A stretch of DNA of 64,000 bases from Ganoderma boninense (taxonomy: Eukaryota > Basidiomycota > Agaricomycetes > Polyporales > Polyporaceae), in the NCBI GenBank assembly GCA_002900995.3, contig CM035304.1, forward strand, positions 5,968,134 through 6,032,133, in the 5' to 3' direction. Numbering within the stretch: position 1 is the stretch's first letter; each line of letters opens with the position of its first letter. A model generated the notes under the pieces. The model worked only from the letters and a program-made list of their open reading frames with translations. It had not been told where the DNA came from and did no database searches. A program made the position numbers and the translations under genes. This document shows positions 1 through 9,615 of the stretch, piece by piece.

Positions 1-1227
1 GCATGATCGACATTGCAAACGTTGCGTTTTCCGAGGTGCCGGAGGACGAACAGCACCGGTTACTATCAAAGGTGCGGGAGCTCGGCGAGTGGAAGGGATA
101 CAAACCACGACAGTTTTGGGTAGGCATGCGACCGTTCTGCACACCAGACCTAGAGCCTGATCCGCGTCTCCAGCACCTTGAGAACGGCGTGCGAGACCAA
201 ATCCAGAGCTACGCCAGTATGTGCTGCTGTCGTTTAAGCCATGATAACGCTCGGACCTGACGGTATGGATGTGTTGATGTGGACAGTGGTCCGCCCCGCG
301 TTCGGGCAGCAACACCCGAAGGCGCTCCATCCGTTCCTCCCGGAAATTCATGCTTTTATAGCGCACAACCATCTAAACGTGGTTCATCCGATCCTGAGGT
401 AATTAGCTGAATCTCGGAGAAGGTGAACGCCGCTTACATCCGCATAGGCTACTGGCTCTCGGACTCGAGCTGCCAGAAGAAACATTCGTCGAACAGCACC
501 GGTTCGACGCCGAGGGAATGACGTTCTGTGCGTATCCTGTCCATTGCACATCTGCTCCGGTATATACTGATGTAGGCCCACACCAGTTCGCTTCTCGAAG
601 TAGTGAGTGCGCCAGTGCTGCTTCACTTAATGGTTCTGGATGGTCATTCCTTCTAGCCATCCGCGCACCGATGAAGATGAGATTAAGACAAACAACGTCT
701 GGATGAAGGGCCACACGGACAGCGGATCGATTTCGCTTCTGTGGAGTCAGCCGGTCGTCGCTCTGCAGATCATGTCTCCTGACGGGAAGTGGCGCTTCGT
801 CAAGCACGTTCCGAACGGCATTGTACGGACTACGCACCTTTTGCATACGCGGAGGGGGCCCTACTGACGTCTCACCTGTCTGAAGATTGTGAACGCCGGC
901 GATGCGATGGAGATGCTGTCGGGGGGCTACTACAAAGCGACGATCCACCGGGTCGTCCAACCGCCTGCAGATCAGCGGGGCTACACGCGCCTCGGGCTGT
1001 TCTACTTCGCGTACGCGAACGCCGACGTGAAGCTTGTGCCCTTTAAAGAGAGCCCCGTTTTGCAGCGGGTCGGGATAATCAGAAAGTGCGACGACGAAGA
1101 CGCACCGACGATGAAGGTGTGGGGTTCTACGAGGGCAAGCAAGTACGGGGACTCGGCGCTGAAAAGGAAGGAAAACGGGGTCGAGGAGGAGGTTATGAAC
1201 GGAGTCGTGGTTAAGCACTTCAACTAA
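1..1227 (+). CDS. 2OG-Fe(II) oxygenase 1 (5'-partial)
   Basis: C-terminal 291 residues of an isopenicillin-N-synthase/clavaminate-synthase-like oxygenase; the first two exons and the start of the third lie outside the window. Exons: <1-119, 174-216, 287-398, 448-527, 587-602 (16-base microexon), 657-822, 886-1227. All introns are GT-AG and the joined frame is open to the TAA after KHFN. The Fe(II)-binding HTD triad (in KGHTDSGS) is in the sixth visible exon and the distal HRV in the last. Enzymes of this fold couple 2OG decarboxylation to oxidation of a substrate, which I cannot name. Exon lengths equal those of the five minus-strand paralogues in this window. It is the only copy on the plus strand, so an inversion separates it from the others. 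Confidence 0.9.
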
Positions 1228-1632
1228 GTGCACATCAGGGGCCTTATTCCCTCTCTGAAGCTTGTAGAACGCAATTCGTTGAGACTTATGGACATGTATT
1301 ACAATATTGCCGATCCGTTTCAAACTAGACTGCGGCTTGAATGCGACGGCGTACAGCATAAGGGGATAACGGCCTACATCTGAGCCATTCCGGTTCGGCG
1401 TGCTTGTACGGATAGGTGGTACAGCAATCACCGTGCCAGACAGGCAATGGCGGCTCGCAAGGCATTATCACAGAAATAGCAGTACACACCTGTGGGCCCG
1501 TATATGCGCCCCAGGTTCAGAGCTGGCAGGCTGCTTGCTCGCCACGGTCCCTCGTGGCCGTTGTAAAGGCGTATGAAAGGCGACAGCACGTGGATAGCAG
1601 AGCGAGGAGTAGTGGTATTATAACGCGATATA
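1228..1632. other. Intergenic, convergent 3' ends
   Basis: This spacer lies between the 3' ends of oxygenase 1 (plus) and the uL14m gene (minus). The reading frames in it are short and have no recognisable domain. I see no RNA gene or repeat. Confidence 0.5.
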
Positions 1633-2139
1633 TCATACGACCTAAAGGAGGCGTCATGAGGTAGCCACGGGAGAGATGGGTGGGCCAACGCACCTTAGGA
1701 GCCAAACTGACGATCTTCCCCCAGCCCTTCATACGCAGATCCGCACTAACCACCCCACCGATACGCGTGCCCAACATCTCGCGCTTGTTGTTGAGGAGCA
1801 CGGCCGCGTTGTCGTCGAAACGGATGAAGCGGCCGTCTGGTCGGCGGACGGCCTTGCGCGTGCGCACGATGACAGCGCGGCGGACGTCGCCCTGACGGAC
1901 CTTGGGCGCAGAAGCGGAGGCTTGGCCGGAGATGGGACGCGCACGCTTGACGACGCAGACGATCTCGTCGCCGACGCTGCCCCAGCCGTTGTTGACTTTT
2001 TGCTTCAGGACGTTGACACACTCAACGAGGAGTGCCCCAGAGTTGTCTATGACCTGTTAGGCTCACAGGCTCAGAAGTCATGAACGACATGGGTATTAGA
2101 TGAAATAAGTACATTGAGGGTTCCCTTGAGGCCGATCAT
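1633..2139 (-). CDS. MRPL38: Mitochondrial ribosomal protein uL14m (L14 of the large subunit)
   Basis: Bacterial-type L14 protein of 131 residues, a component of the mitochondrial large ribosomal subunit. Exons on the minus strand: 2113-2139 (MIGLKGTLN), 1694-2053, and a 9-base last exon 1633-1641 coding only V-V-stop. The middle exon has the L14 signatures VIDNSGA near the start, [16 protein letters not shown] in the centre and GTRIGG...KIVSLAPK at the end. The last exon rests on a clean acceptor (ctttag) that gives the usual APKVV ending; without it the frame would run about 60 unrelated residues further. It is divergent to the hexokinase gene, with 271 bases between the two start codons. 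The symbol follows yeast naming; in animals the orthologue is MRPL14. Confidence 0.9.
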
Positions 2140-2410
2140 GCGTCGTCTAGTGTAGTGGAGAAGGGGAGAGGAGGAGGAGGAGGAAGAGGAGGAGGGAGGT
2201 GCGGGTGGGTGGAGCGCAACGATTTCGCATAAATGACTATTTTGGATATTTCACGGTTGGATTACCAGCGAAGGCCCAGATTTGACTTATCATCGGTTAT
2301 CTGCGATCCGACCGGCGCTTGAGTACCCCTCTCCCCATCAACCTGCAATATCAGTCTGGGTCTTCTCTCTTCTGTCCCTCCATCGTCTCGCTCTCTGGAA
2401 AACTTACAAA
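2140..2410. promoter_or_regulatory. Shared divergent promoter region, uL14m / hexokinase
   Basis: There are 271 bases between the ATG of uL14m (minus) and the ATG of hexokinase (plus). Around 2158-2200 is a strongly purine-biased GGA/GGAG tract. The part next to the hexokinase ATG is pyrimidine-rich (2330-2400), as is common upstream of fungal start codons. I see no clear TATA box. That it serves both genes is inferred from the arrangement. Confidence 0.45.
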
Positions 2411-4817
2411 ATGTCCAGCCGAAGGGGAAGCTCGACAGTTCTGCACCCCTCGGGACAAACTGTGACGACGTTCACCAAACACAGCGCAGACGACGATGGT
2501 CTCCCCCACGCAACGAAGAAGTACGTTAGCTCAGATTCGCAGACGAGGACTGGCATGCGATCGCTGTCAATCACAGGACTATGGCGGATCACCTCCGCAA
2601 ATATGAGGCCTTGTACGTTCGGCATACTTGTCCTTTCGTCCAGGAGAGCGATCTACAGCTTGCATTTAGATTCAATTTGACCCCACAACGAATGCGCATG
2701 ATCGTGGAGGCGTTTAAGGACTCGCTCGAGCTCGGTTTATCGAAGCATGGTCAGATTGTGGTGAGTACGCCTCTGATGTCCTTTTCAACGACTATCGACG
2801 TTCTCTGGGCGAATGGACGGTAGCCTATGATCCCCACATACGTCTTTGGGTGGCCAACAAGTGAAGAGTTGGGAAACTTCCTCGCAGTCGATCTGGGTGA
2901 GTCTCGTCCGCCTACCTTCGGCGCAGCTCTCCCCCACCCCACTCCACGATCAAGCCAATCTCCGGACACGGACCCTGCGTAAGACTCAAGTCGCTGCCTC
3001 TAGGTGGTACCAACCTGCGCGTCTGTCTCGTCACCCTCGAAGGCAAGGGCAAGTTCGAGATCACCCAGGCGAAATACCGCCTCTCGGAGGAGCAGAAGCA
3101 GGATGAGGGCCAGAAGCTCTTCGATTTCTGCGGTGAATGCTTGAAAGCATTCGTAGATGCCAACCACGAGTCCGGTCTCATCCCCAAGGGCTCTGTCCTG
3201 CCTCTTGGCTTCACGGTAGGCCTCGTCCTGCCCCTGGTTACCATGACGTCATACTCAACCAATCTCCCAGTTCTCCTACCCTTGCGCGTGCGTAGCACAC
3301 ACAACAGGCAATGGTCAATTTCCTACTCCGGGATACCTTTGTAATTGTGAGTGCGATTGGTGTCCTGTCACAAGTCATTGTCGCAAGGCTGGTTCAGGAT
3401 TTGAATCTCGGAAGCGCCGCATGCATTGAGTAACAATGACCTTGTAAGGGTCGTCTCCGAGATTCCAATCGTGATCAGTCTTGTAGACGTAGACAGGTCC
3501 GTGACAGGAGACCAGTCGCAGACTATATTACAGGGATATTCCGGCGTGCGATTTTCGCCACTGCACGTCGTGACAACATATATGGCAACTCTGCGGCTTA
3601 CGCGATTGTACAGACAAGACCGTATTGACCACGGTGTCCTCATCCGATGGACGAAGGGCTTCGGTGCACCAAACACGGAGGGTCATGACGTCGTCGCGAT
3701 GTTCCGTCAATCTCTCGCGAAGCACGTACGTGATCCATCCTCGCCCCACCCTCCGGTACCGAGCTTACCCGAGCCTCGTGTGCGTAGCAAGTACCCGCCG
3801 AAATCGTTGCCCTCACGTGCGACACGACGGGCACTCTCATTGCGTCACACTATGTGAACCCCAAGACGCGCATCGCATGCATCTTCGGTACCGGGTGCAA
3901 CGCTGCATATATGGAGAAGGTCAAGGATATTCCTAAGATCGCCAACCTTGGTATCGACCCTGAGATGGAGATGGCTATCAACTGTGAATGGGTACGCACC
4001 TTTTCTTCTCTTGCTGACTATCCCAACTCATCATTGCTCTGGTTACCTTTCAGGGCGCTTTTGACTCATTCGAGCACGAGAACCTGCCGCGGACAAAGTA
4101 CGACCAAACGATTGATGAATCGTCGAACAAGCCTGGCGAGCAGGCGTTCGAGAAGCTGATCTCGGGGCGGTATCTCGGGGAAATCCTGCGGCTGATCATT
4201 TGCGAGCTCATCGACGAGGGTGTGCTCTTCCTCGGGCAGAACACGTACAAGATCGAGATCGCGTACTCGTTCGACACCGCGTTCCTCTCGCTCATGGAGA
4301 GCGATCCTACCGACGAACTACTGATGATTATCGGCATCTTCAACCACTTCTTCGCGCTCGAAACCACACTTGCGGAACGCCAATTCTTCCGCGCGCTTGC
4401 GAAGCTCGTTGGACGTCGTGCGGCGAGGCTGAGCGCATGCGGCATTGCCGCGATCGTGAGTAGGATGGGGTACTTGGAGGAAGGGTGCGCGGTGGGCGCA
4501 GATGGATCTCTATACAACGTACGTCCCTTCCGTCATGTTTTTGGCGGGTCCTCCGTGTGCTTGAAGCTCATGAGCGTGCGATGGCAGAAATACCCGATGT
4601 TCCCGGACCGCGTACATGAGGGTCTTTTCGACATCTTTGGAGAGAAGGGAAAGTGAGTTCATGTATTTCGGGGCCACTCTCGAGTCTCCTTGTGCTGACT
4701 GGACTTGCTAGGAATATTGTCACGTACCGTGCGGAGGACGGTAGTGGTATCGGCAGCGCCATCGTCGCCGCCATGACCAAGTTCCGCAAGGAGGCCCAGA
4801 TTTACCCCAACCTTTAA
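2411..4817 (+). CDS. Hexokinase
   Basis: Cytosolic glucose/fructose kinase of 496 residues, the first step of glycolysis. Exons: 2411-2520, 2577-2612, 2670-2760, 2824-2896, 3004-3215, 3271-3287 (17 bases), 3614-3725, 3788-3991, 4054-4518, 4588-4652, 4712-4817; the sum is exactly 497 codons. Visible motifs in order: LAVDLGGTNLRV (phosphate 1), LGFTFSYPC, RWTKGF, NTEGHDVV (sugar-binding and catalytic region), CDTTGTLIASHY (phosphate 2), GTGCNAAYME, INCEWGAFDS, and VGADGSLYN near the adenosine site. The length fits one-domain fungal hexokinases of about 485-500 residues. RIDHGVLIRW is reached only by splicing the 17-base exon across a 326-base intron, by far the longest intron of the gene. Whether it is a hexokinase or a glucokinase in substrate preference cannot be told here. 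Confidence 0.95.
3288..3613 (+). other. Unusually long intron 6 of the hexokinase gene
   Basis: 326 bases between the 17-base exon 6 (FSYPC) and exon 7 (QDRIDHG). The other nine introns of this gene are 49-107 bases long. The intron starts gtgcgt and ends ttgtacag. It has in-frame stops and no peptide resembling hexokinase. I looked for box C/D snoRNA signals (RTGATGA, CTGA) and found no convincing pair. Confidence 0.7.
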
Positions 4818-5284
4818 GCAACTCCTCCCTGGAGGGTAGGGTACAGCTTGTAACTCTAGAAGTGGAGGAAGGAAACGAAGCGGTCCAATCGCGGCCACCC
4901 AACCAACCACCCAACCAAACAAACGACCAGTTATGTATCCGTATCCCCAGTTCTCCGAGTCGCCTCGGATCCCGCTGCCCAGTGTCCGGCCCGAGGACGT
5001 TGTACAAACATATGGCACTTCACTCACTTTCGTACGTAGTATGTAGAAGGACTTTATTCCGTGTACGCCTCTGTCATTGCCACGCACCAACGAATCATGA
5101 CTGCCAATCATGCTCGGTTTGACAGAGTTTCCGGGGTCGGTGGCTCTACGTCGTAAGTGGTAAGGTAAGCGCTTGCCGTTTCCGCGTCCCCCAGGTACCG
5201 CCTACTCCCTTCCTCTCATCCAACTGTGAGTGCGACCGCATCTATTGACTGGGGCACTTATAACTGTTTTTTCCTTCCCTGCAG
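4818..5284 (+). promoter_or_regulatory. Intergenic region with 5'-UTR intron of BTB gene 1
   Basis: The spacer between hexokinase and the first BTB gene includes a likely 5'-UTR intron at 5226-5284. It starts gtgagtgcg, has a branch-point-like ttgactg, and ends ccctgcag directly before the ATG. The rest shows no gene. Confidence 0.5.
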
Positions 5285-6408
5285 ATGATTTCACCATCCG
5301 GTTTTGAGAGGCACCCGGAGCTATACTTCGCAGACGGCGACGTCGTTCTCGCCGTGAAGCAAACCCCTAAGTCTGAAGATGAAGAGACACAGCCCAAGTA
5401 TCAACTCTTCCGCGTCCATAAGTTCATGCTCAAGCTCCACTCCCCCGCCTTTGCCAACTTTTTCGCAGACGCAGACGCTACTGCTGCCGAAGTGTACGAC
5501 GGGGTCTCGCTCGCGGAGATGCACGGGGACAAGGCCGAGGACTTCGCGCTGCTTCTCAGTTATCTGTATAAACCCTCGTAAGTCTCATTCCACCTGTCGC
5601 CGAATAATTGCACAACATCAATATCGTGCCTCACAGCTCGCTGGTGTTCAAGCGGCACGACCCCAGCACGCCCGGGCTCGTCAGCGGGGTGATCAGGCTG
5701 GCGGATAAGTACTTGATGGAAGCCCTGCATCACCGGCTCGTGCAGCAGGTCTGCGACGACTGGCCCACGACGCTCTGCGAGTACGATGTTCACCAAGCGG
5801 AGATCGACGCCCTGCAGAGCTCCCCACCCAAGTCCGTCGACTACTGGCATCCGGGGCTGGACCGGAAGCGCATCCCAGACCCGATCTCCGCCATCCAATT
5901 TGCGCGTGAGTTCGGGTGCCCGCAGATCCTCCGCGCGGCGTTCTACCGGCTCTCCCTCACGCGCACCACGAGCCACTGGCGGTTCGACAGGGAGTGGCCC
6001 CCAGAGCCGCTCGCGCGGCTGGCCACGCTGGACAAGGGTGATTTGTTGAGGTACATCCACGGCTGCCAGATGCTCAGCGACTACGAGGCGCCGGTCATCG
6101 AGCTCATGTGCGATGCGTGCGCGATGCCGTGGATCGTGGACGAGGTGGGACCCCCGCTCGACCACCCGTGCTACCAGTACCTCGCGCGGCTCTTCGAGCT
6201 CACGCGCGACACGGCGCCGTCGCCCGTGCACGGGGACCCGCTGCGGTGGCTCGGGAAGTGCTGCGACTACTACAAGATGCCGGAGCTGTCGAAGGAGCAC
6301 TTCCCGCGCGGCCTCTGCGAGGAGTGCGGGAGGGCGCTGTCGTTCAAGCTTGCGGAGGCGCGGCAGAGCGTGTGGGGTGGGTTGGGGGTGTGGTTCAACG
6401 TTCCGTGA
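5285..6408 (+). CDS. BTB/POZ domain protein 1
   Basis: 354 residues from exons 5285-5577 and 5637-6408. Exon 1 is the BTB/POZ fold: ERHPELYFADGD, then FRVHKFMLKLHSPAFANFF (the usual hkxvLaxxSxyF helix), then the EMHGD...LLSYLYKPS end. BTB domains mediate dimerisation and often recruit Cullin-3 ubiquitin ligases. Exon 2 codes a family-specific region of about 255 residues with RLADKYLMEALHHRLV, EFGCPQILRAAFYRL, a first cysteine pair (CDAC) and an invariant LCEEC near the end, followed by a Trp/Phe-rich tail. No kelch, MATH or zinc-finger repeat is seen. Five paralogues in this window share the phase-2 intron at the end of the BTB fold. The start follows directly after an acceptor AG. The target of the protein is unknown. 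Confidence 0.88.
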
Positions 6409-6859
6409 TCCCCTTCGCGCTTCGTGAGTTGTTCTGTTTTTGTCGCTATTCCCATAAGCTCACGACATGGCATTGACGTCCTGCCAATCCCTGGGAGAGG
6501 ACCAAGTAGGAGTGTCTCACATGCAGAGCAATCGCAAGTCAGCAATCGAGGTAGATTTGTATCTACATCCGTGGTATTCTGAAGACGACTTTGAAGAATA
6601 TTGGCGTAGACCGGTGTTGAAAGCGATCTCAAGAAAAACAGTGCGTTAGAGCTGGGATCGAACCCACGACATGAAGGAGGCGGGCCGGGAAGCCGGACGC
6701 CCGACAGCGCTTCAGCGCTACTAAGTAGCTAGCTTCAGCGACCACCTTGACTGTGAAAGCTGTCTCTGCAGTCTTCGCGTGCCTTGGCTGAAAACGATAT
6801 GCTCTTCTACAGCAGGGTACACGCGAAGGTCTTTCGAGGAACCTGACCCCGCCTTCCCC
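6409..6859. other. Intergenic; isolated tRNA-type B box on the minus strand
   Basis: The spacer is between convergent BTB 1 and oxygenase 2. On the minus strand, 6654-6665 reads GGGTTCGATCCC, a perfect RNA polymerase III B box, and a TTTTT run follows a few bases downstream. Upstream are short palindromes (6690-6735). No closed cloverleaf can be drawn: the acceptor partner is missing and the T stem has a mismatch. It is probably a tRNA relic. Confidence 0.35.
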
Positions 6860-8547
6860 TCAATTGTAATGCTTCACCACGACCCCACCCACGATCTGCT
6901 CCTCGACGCCATCCTCGCCCCTCTCCACCTCCGAGTTCCCGTACATGCTCGCGCGCAGGGTGCGGTACGTCCGCATCGTCGGCGCGTCCTCGTCCCTGCA
7001 CTTCCGCGTCACCCCCACTCGCTGCAGGACGGGGCTCTCCGCGCACGGCACGAGCCTGACGTCCGCGTCCGCGTACGCGAAGTAGAAGTGGCCGAGGCGC
7101 GTAAAGCCGCGCTGGTCGCGTGGGGGCTGGACGACGCGGTGGACGGTCGCCTTGTAGAAGACCCCAGAGAGCATCTCGATCGTGTCTCCCGCGTTCACGA
7201 TCTGAGAGAGGAAGTGCTGTGTCAGTGCAGGGATTCCGGTGGATGCTGGCTGGGGTACGTATACGTAGAACGTACAATGCTGTTCGGGACGTGCCTGACG
7301 TAGCGCCACTTCCCGTCGGGGGACATGATCTGAAGAGCGACGACGGGTTGGCTCCAGAGGAGGGTGATCGACCCGGTGTCGGTGTGGCCCTTCATCCAGA
7401 CGTTCTTCGTCTTGGCCTCCTCTTCGTCTGTGCGCGGGTAGCTAGGGCCGATGTTGTCTTTGTATTCAGGACGCGGGTCAATGCGGGAGGGTATGTCCGC
7501 CTACTTACTACTTTGCGTATACTGAATTGAGTACGCAACAGCAGGTTAGTACCAGCTTGGGAGGTGACTACCATCGGATACGCACGTAGCGTCGTGCCCT
7601 TGGCATCGAAGGGATGCAGCTCTACGAACGTCTCTTCTGGAAGCTCGAGCCCCAGGGCCAACATCCTATCCTATGAATGAATCGCTGCCTCATATTGCGC
7701 TCAGCGTCCGAGCCTATCATTCAATGCCTACCGGAGGATGGGGTAAAGGATGTTGAACTTGTTATGCTCCATGAACGCGTGGATCTCAGGGAGGAACGGC
7801 TGTAGCGCTTGGGGGTGTTGCTGCTCGAAGGTCGGGTGGACCACTGTTCAGAATGAAGTGCGGCGCGAATGGCACCAGTGGTCAGCCCCGCGCACCCCCG
7901 GGACGTGCATGCGGACTACCGCTGGCCGGATACGTACCCATGTAGTGCTGTATCTGGTCGCGGACGCCGTTATCGAGATGCTAGGGGAGGAGTTTGTGGG
8001 TTAGTGTGGAGGTCCCCATTGAAGTCAGCGTTCGCGCCGTCGCTGATGATGGATCTGGAGACATCGCACGCACCCAGGATCCGCGGGGTTTGTACCCCTG
8101 CAGCTCGCCCAGCTCCCTCGTCTTGGAGGCGAACTGCGCCTGCTCGTTCTCCGGCACGCTAGAGAACGGGACGTCCGCGATGTCCGTCATGCGGTCGTTC
8201 TGCAAGCACGTACAACCACCCAGGTGAGCCCCTGCCTCCTTCAAGAAGACATCGTGATGCTAACCTGGGCTTGCGTCACACCGTGGTTGACGAGGCACAT
8301 GAAGCCGTGCGTACGCATCGCGTTGCACACTTGTGGGGCAAGCTCTGCGCGGCCTTCGGGCGTGTGCGCGTTCGTGAAGTCGATGATGGGCACCGCTGCG
8401 TACTCGACTACCGAAGGCAGTCAGGCTTCCAAGTTCCTGCCGTGGGCCGCCGTGTGTCAGTGCCTGGAGGAGGGTCTGCTTACTGTCTTCTTTTGTCTCT
8501 GGGGCGCACTGATAGCGGGCAACTGGGGGGAGGGTCTGCGCAGGCAT
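6860..8547 (-). CDS. 2OG-Fe(II) oxygenase 2
   Basis: 362 residues from nine exons (minus strand): 8484-8547, 8265-8407, 8074-8199, 7938-7980, 7732-7843, 7586-7665, 7509-7521, 7276-7441, 6860-7201. The N-terminal DIOX_N-like part carries VPIIDF and GFMCLVNHG (about residues 25-69). The double-stranded beta-helix core has the iron ligands H213, D215 (GHTDTGS) and H270 (HRVVQPP), and R284 as the likely 2OG-carboxylate ligand. The seventh exon is 13 bases instead of 16, an in-frame loss of one codon that gives LYAKY. The protein ends VVVKHYN, as in oxygenases 3 and 4. No signal peptide, so it is probably cytosolic. The substrate is unknown. Confidence 0.92.
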
Positions 8548-9615
8548 TGTGGCAGTAGGGAGTGAAGGAATTCGAAGATAGGGATCAGGCGAATGGATGC
8601 GAGTACGGGTCAAGTGGTCTCAAGGTTGGACACCTTCGCACGAGAGGCGAGGAAAGTTTGATAACGAGCCGACAGGGTGAACGTGCCTGGTCACCAGTCG
8701 TGCTCGTACTATTGCGGTACTGGCGTTGCCCCTTCGCCGACTCTGTGGATGTAGATAGTGACTTGCCAGTGACTGTGTAGATGTCGCTTGTTCCTTCAAA
8801 GTGGTTCGACTAAGTGACACGATTATCTAAATCCGCTCCTGGATGTTCAGTCAGTGCTATTGGATGTGCTGCCTCAGTGTTTCGTGTGGAGGGTCGCATG
8901 AGGAGGTGGTAGGAAGAGGGCAGGCTTGAGGGTAGGAAGCCGGAAGTCGCGGGCCGAGTGGCCGGTGGCTATGTAGAAGCGCGTGGCAGCAAATACCGAT
9001 GAGTTCGCGAGGCTTTCTTTCGTTCTTCAAAGCTACCTACGGTGTCTCGTCCTCATTGCTCGAGCCTTGTTCTTCTGTCATGTGTCCTGGACTGTTTGCT
9101 CCCAATGACTTGCTTTCTCCCTCTTCATCATCGACATCCTCCGGGTCGCTGGTGGCAGCTTAGGCGCGTATACTTAGCCTCTCTCCGACTCACTGGCATG
9201 ACGTCAAGTTGTTTAACCTGGAAATGCGATCGTCCTCCTTGCCCTACATTTGCCGAAAAAATATGCCGTGCGCGCTTCCGTGGTTCTGTTATGTCGCTGA
9301 CGAGGTCTCGGGTACGAGGTTCGAGAAAGATGGTCGATCTGGCTGCCAGGCGTCCCCTCAGCCTTACTAACACATGGCCTGCAGCGTACTAATGCGTTGT
9401 CCAGGTTCTCTGCAGATTGTATGCTACTCCAGTTCATGAGACGCAGAATTCTATAGCTATTTTACACAAAAGGATCGTGAATCTATTCGCCTGGCGAGAT
9501 TCCAGGCCCAGGTACGTGCCATGTCACTCAGATCACGATTCCTCCACAAACCACCATACAGGCACTATAGTGGCCAACCAGACCTTCTCCAAAAATCCCG
9601 ATCTTCGTTTTCCAC
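8548..9615. other. Intergenic, no gene recognised
   Basis: About 1.07 kb between the start of oxygenase 2 and the end of oxygenase 3. The open frames are at most 116 codons and none has a recognisable motif or paralogue support. Confidence 0.5.

Noticed and set aside
6648..6735. Possible tRNA gene on the minus strand with a perfect B box and T run
   Set aside because: The 5' acceptor strand matching TCTAACG is missing, the T stem has a G/A mismatch and no A box is clear. Kept only as a relic within the spacer.
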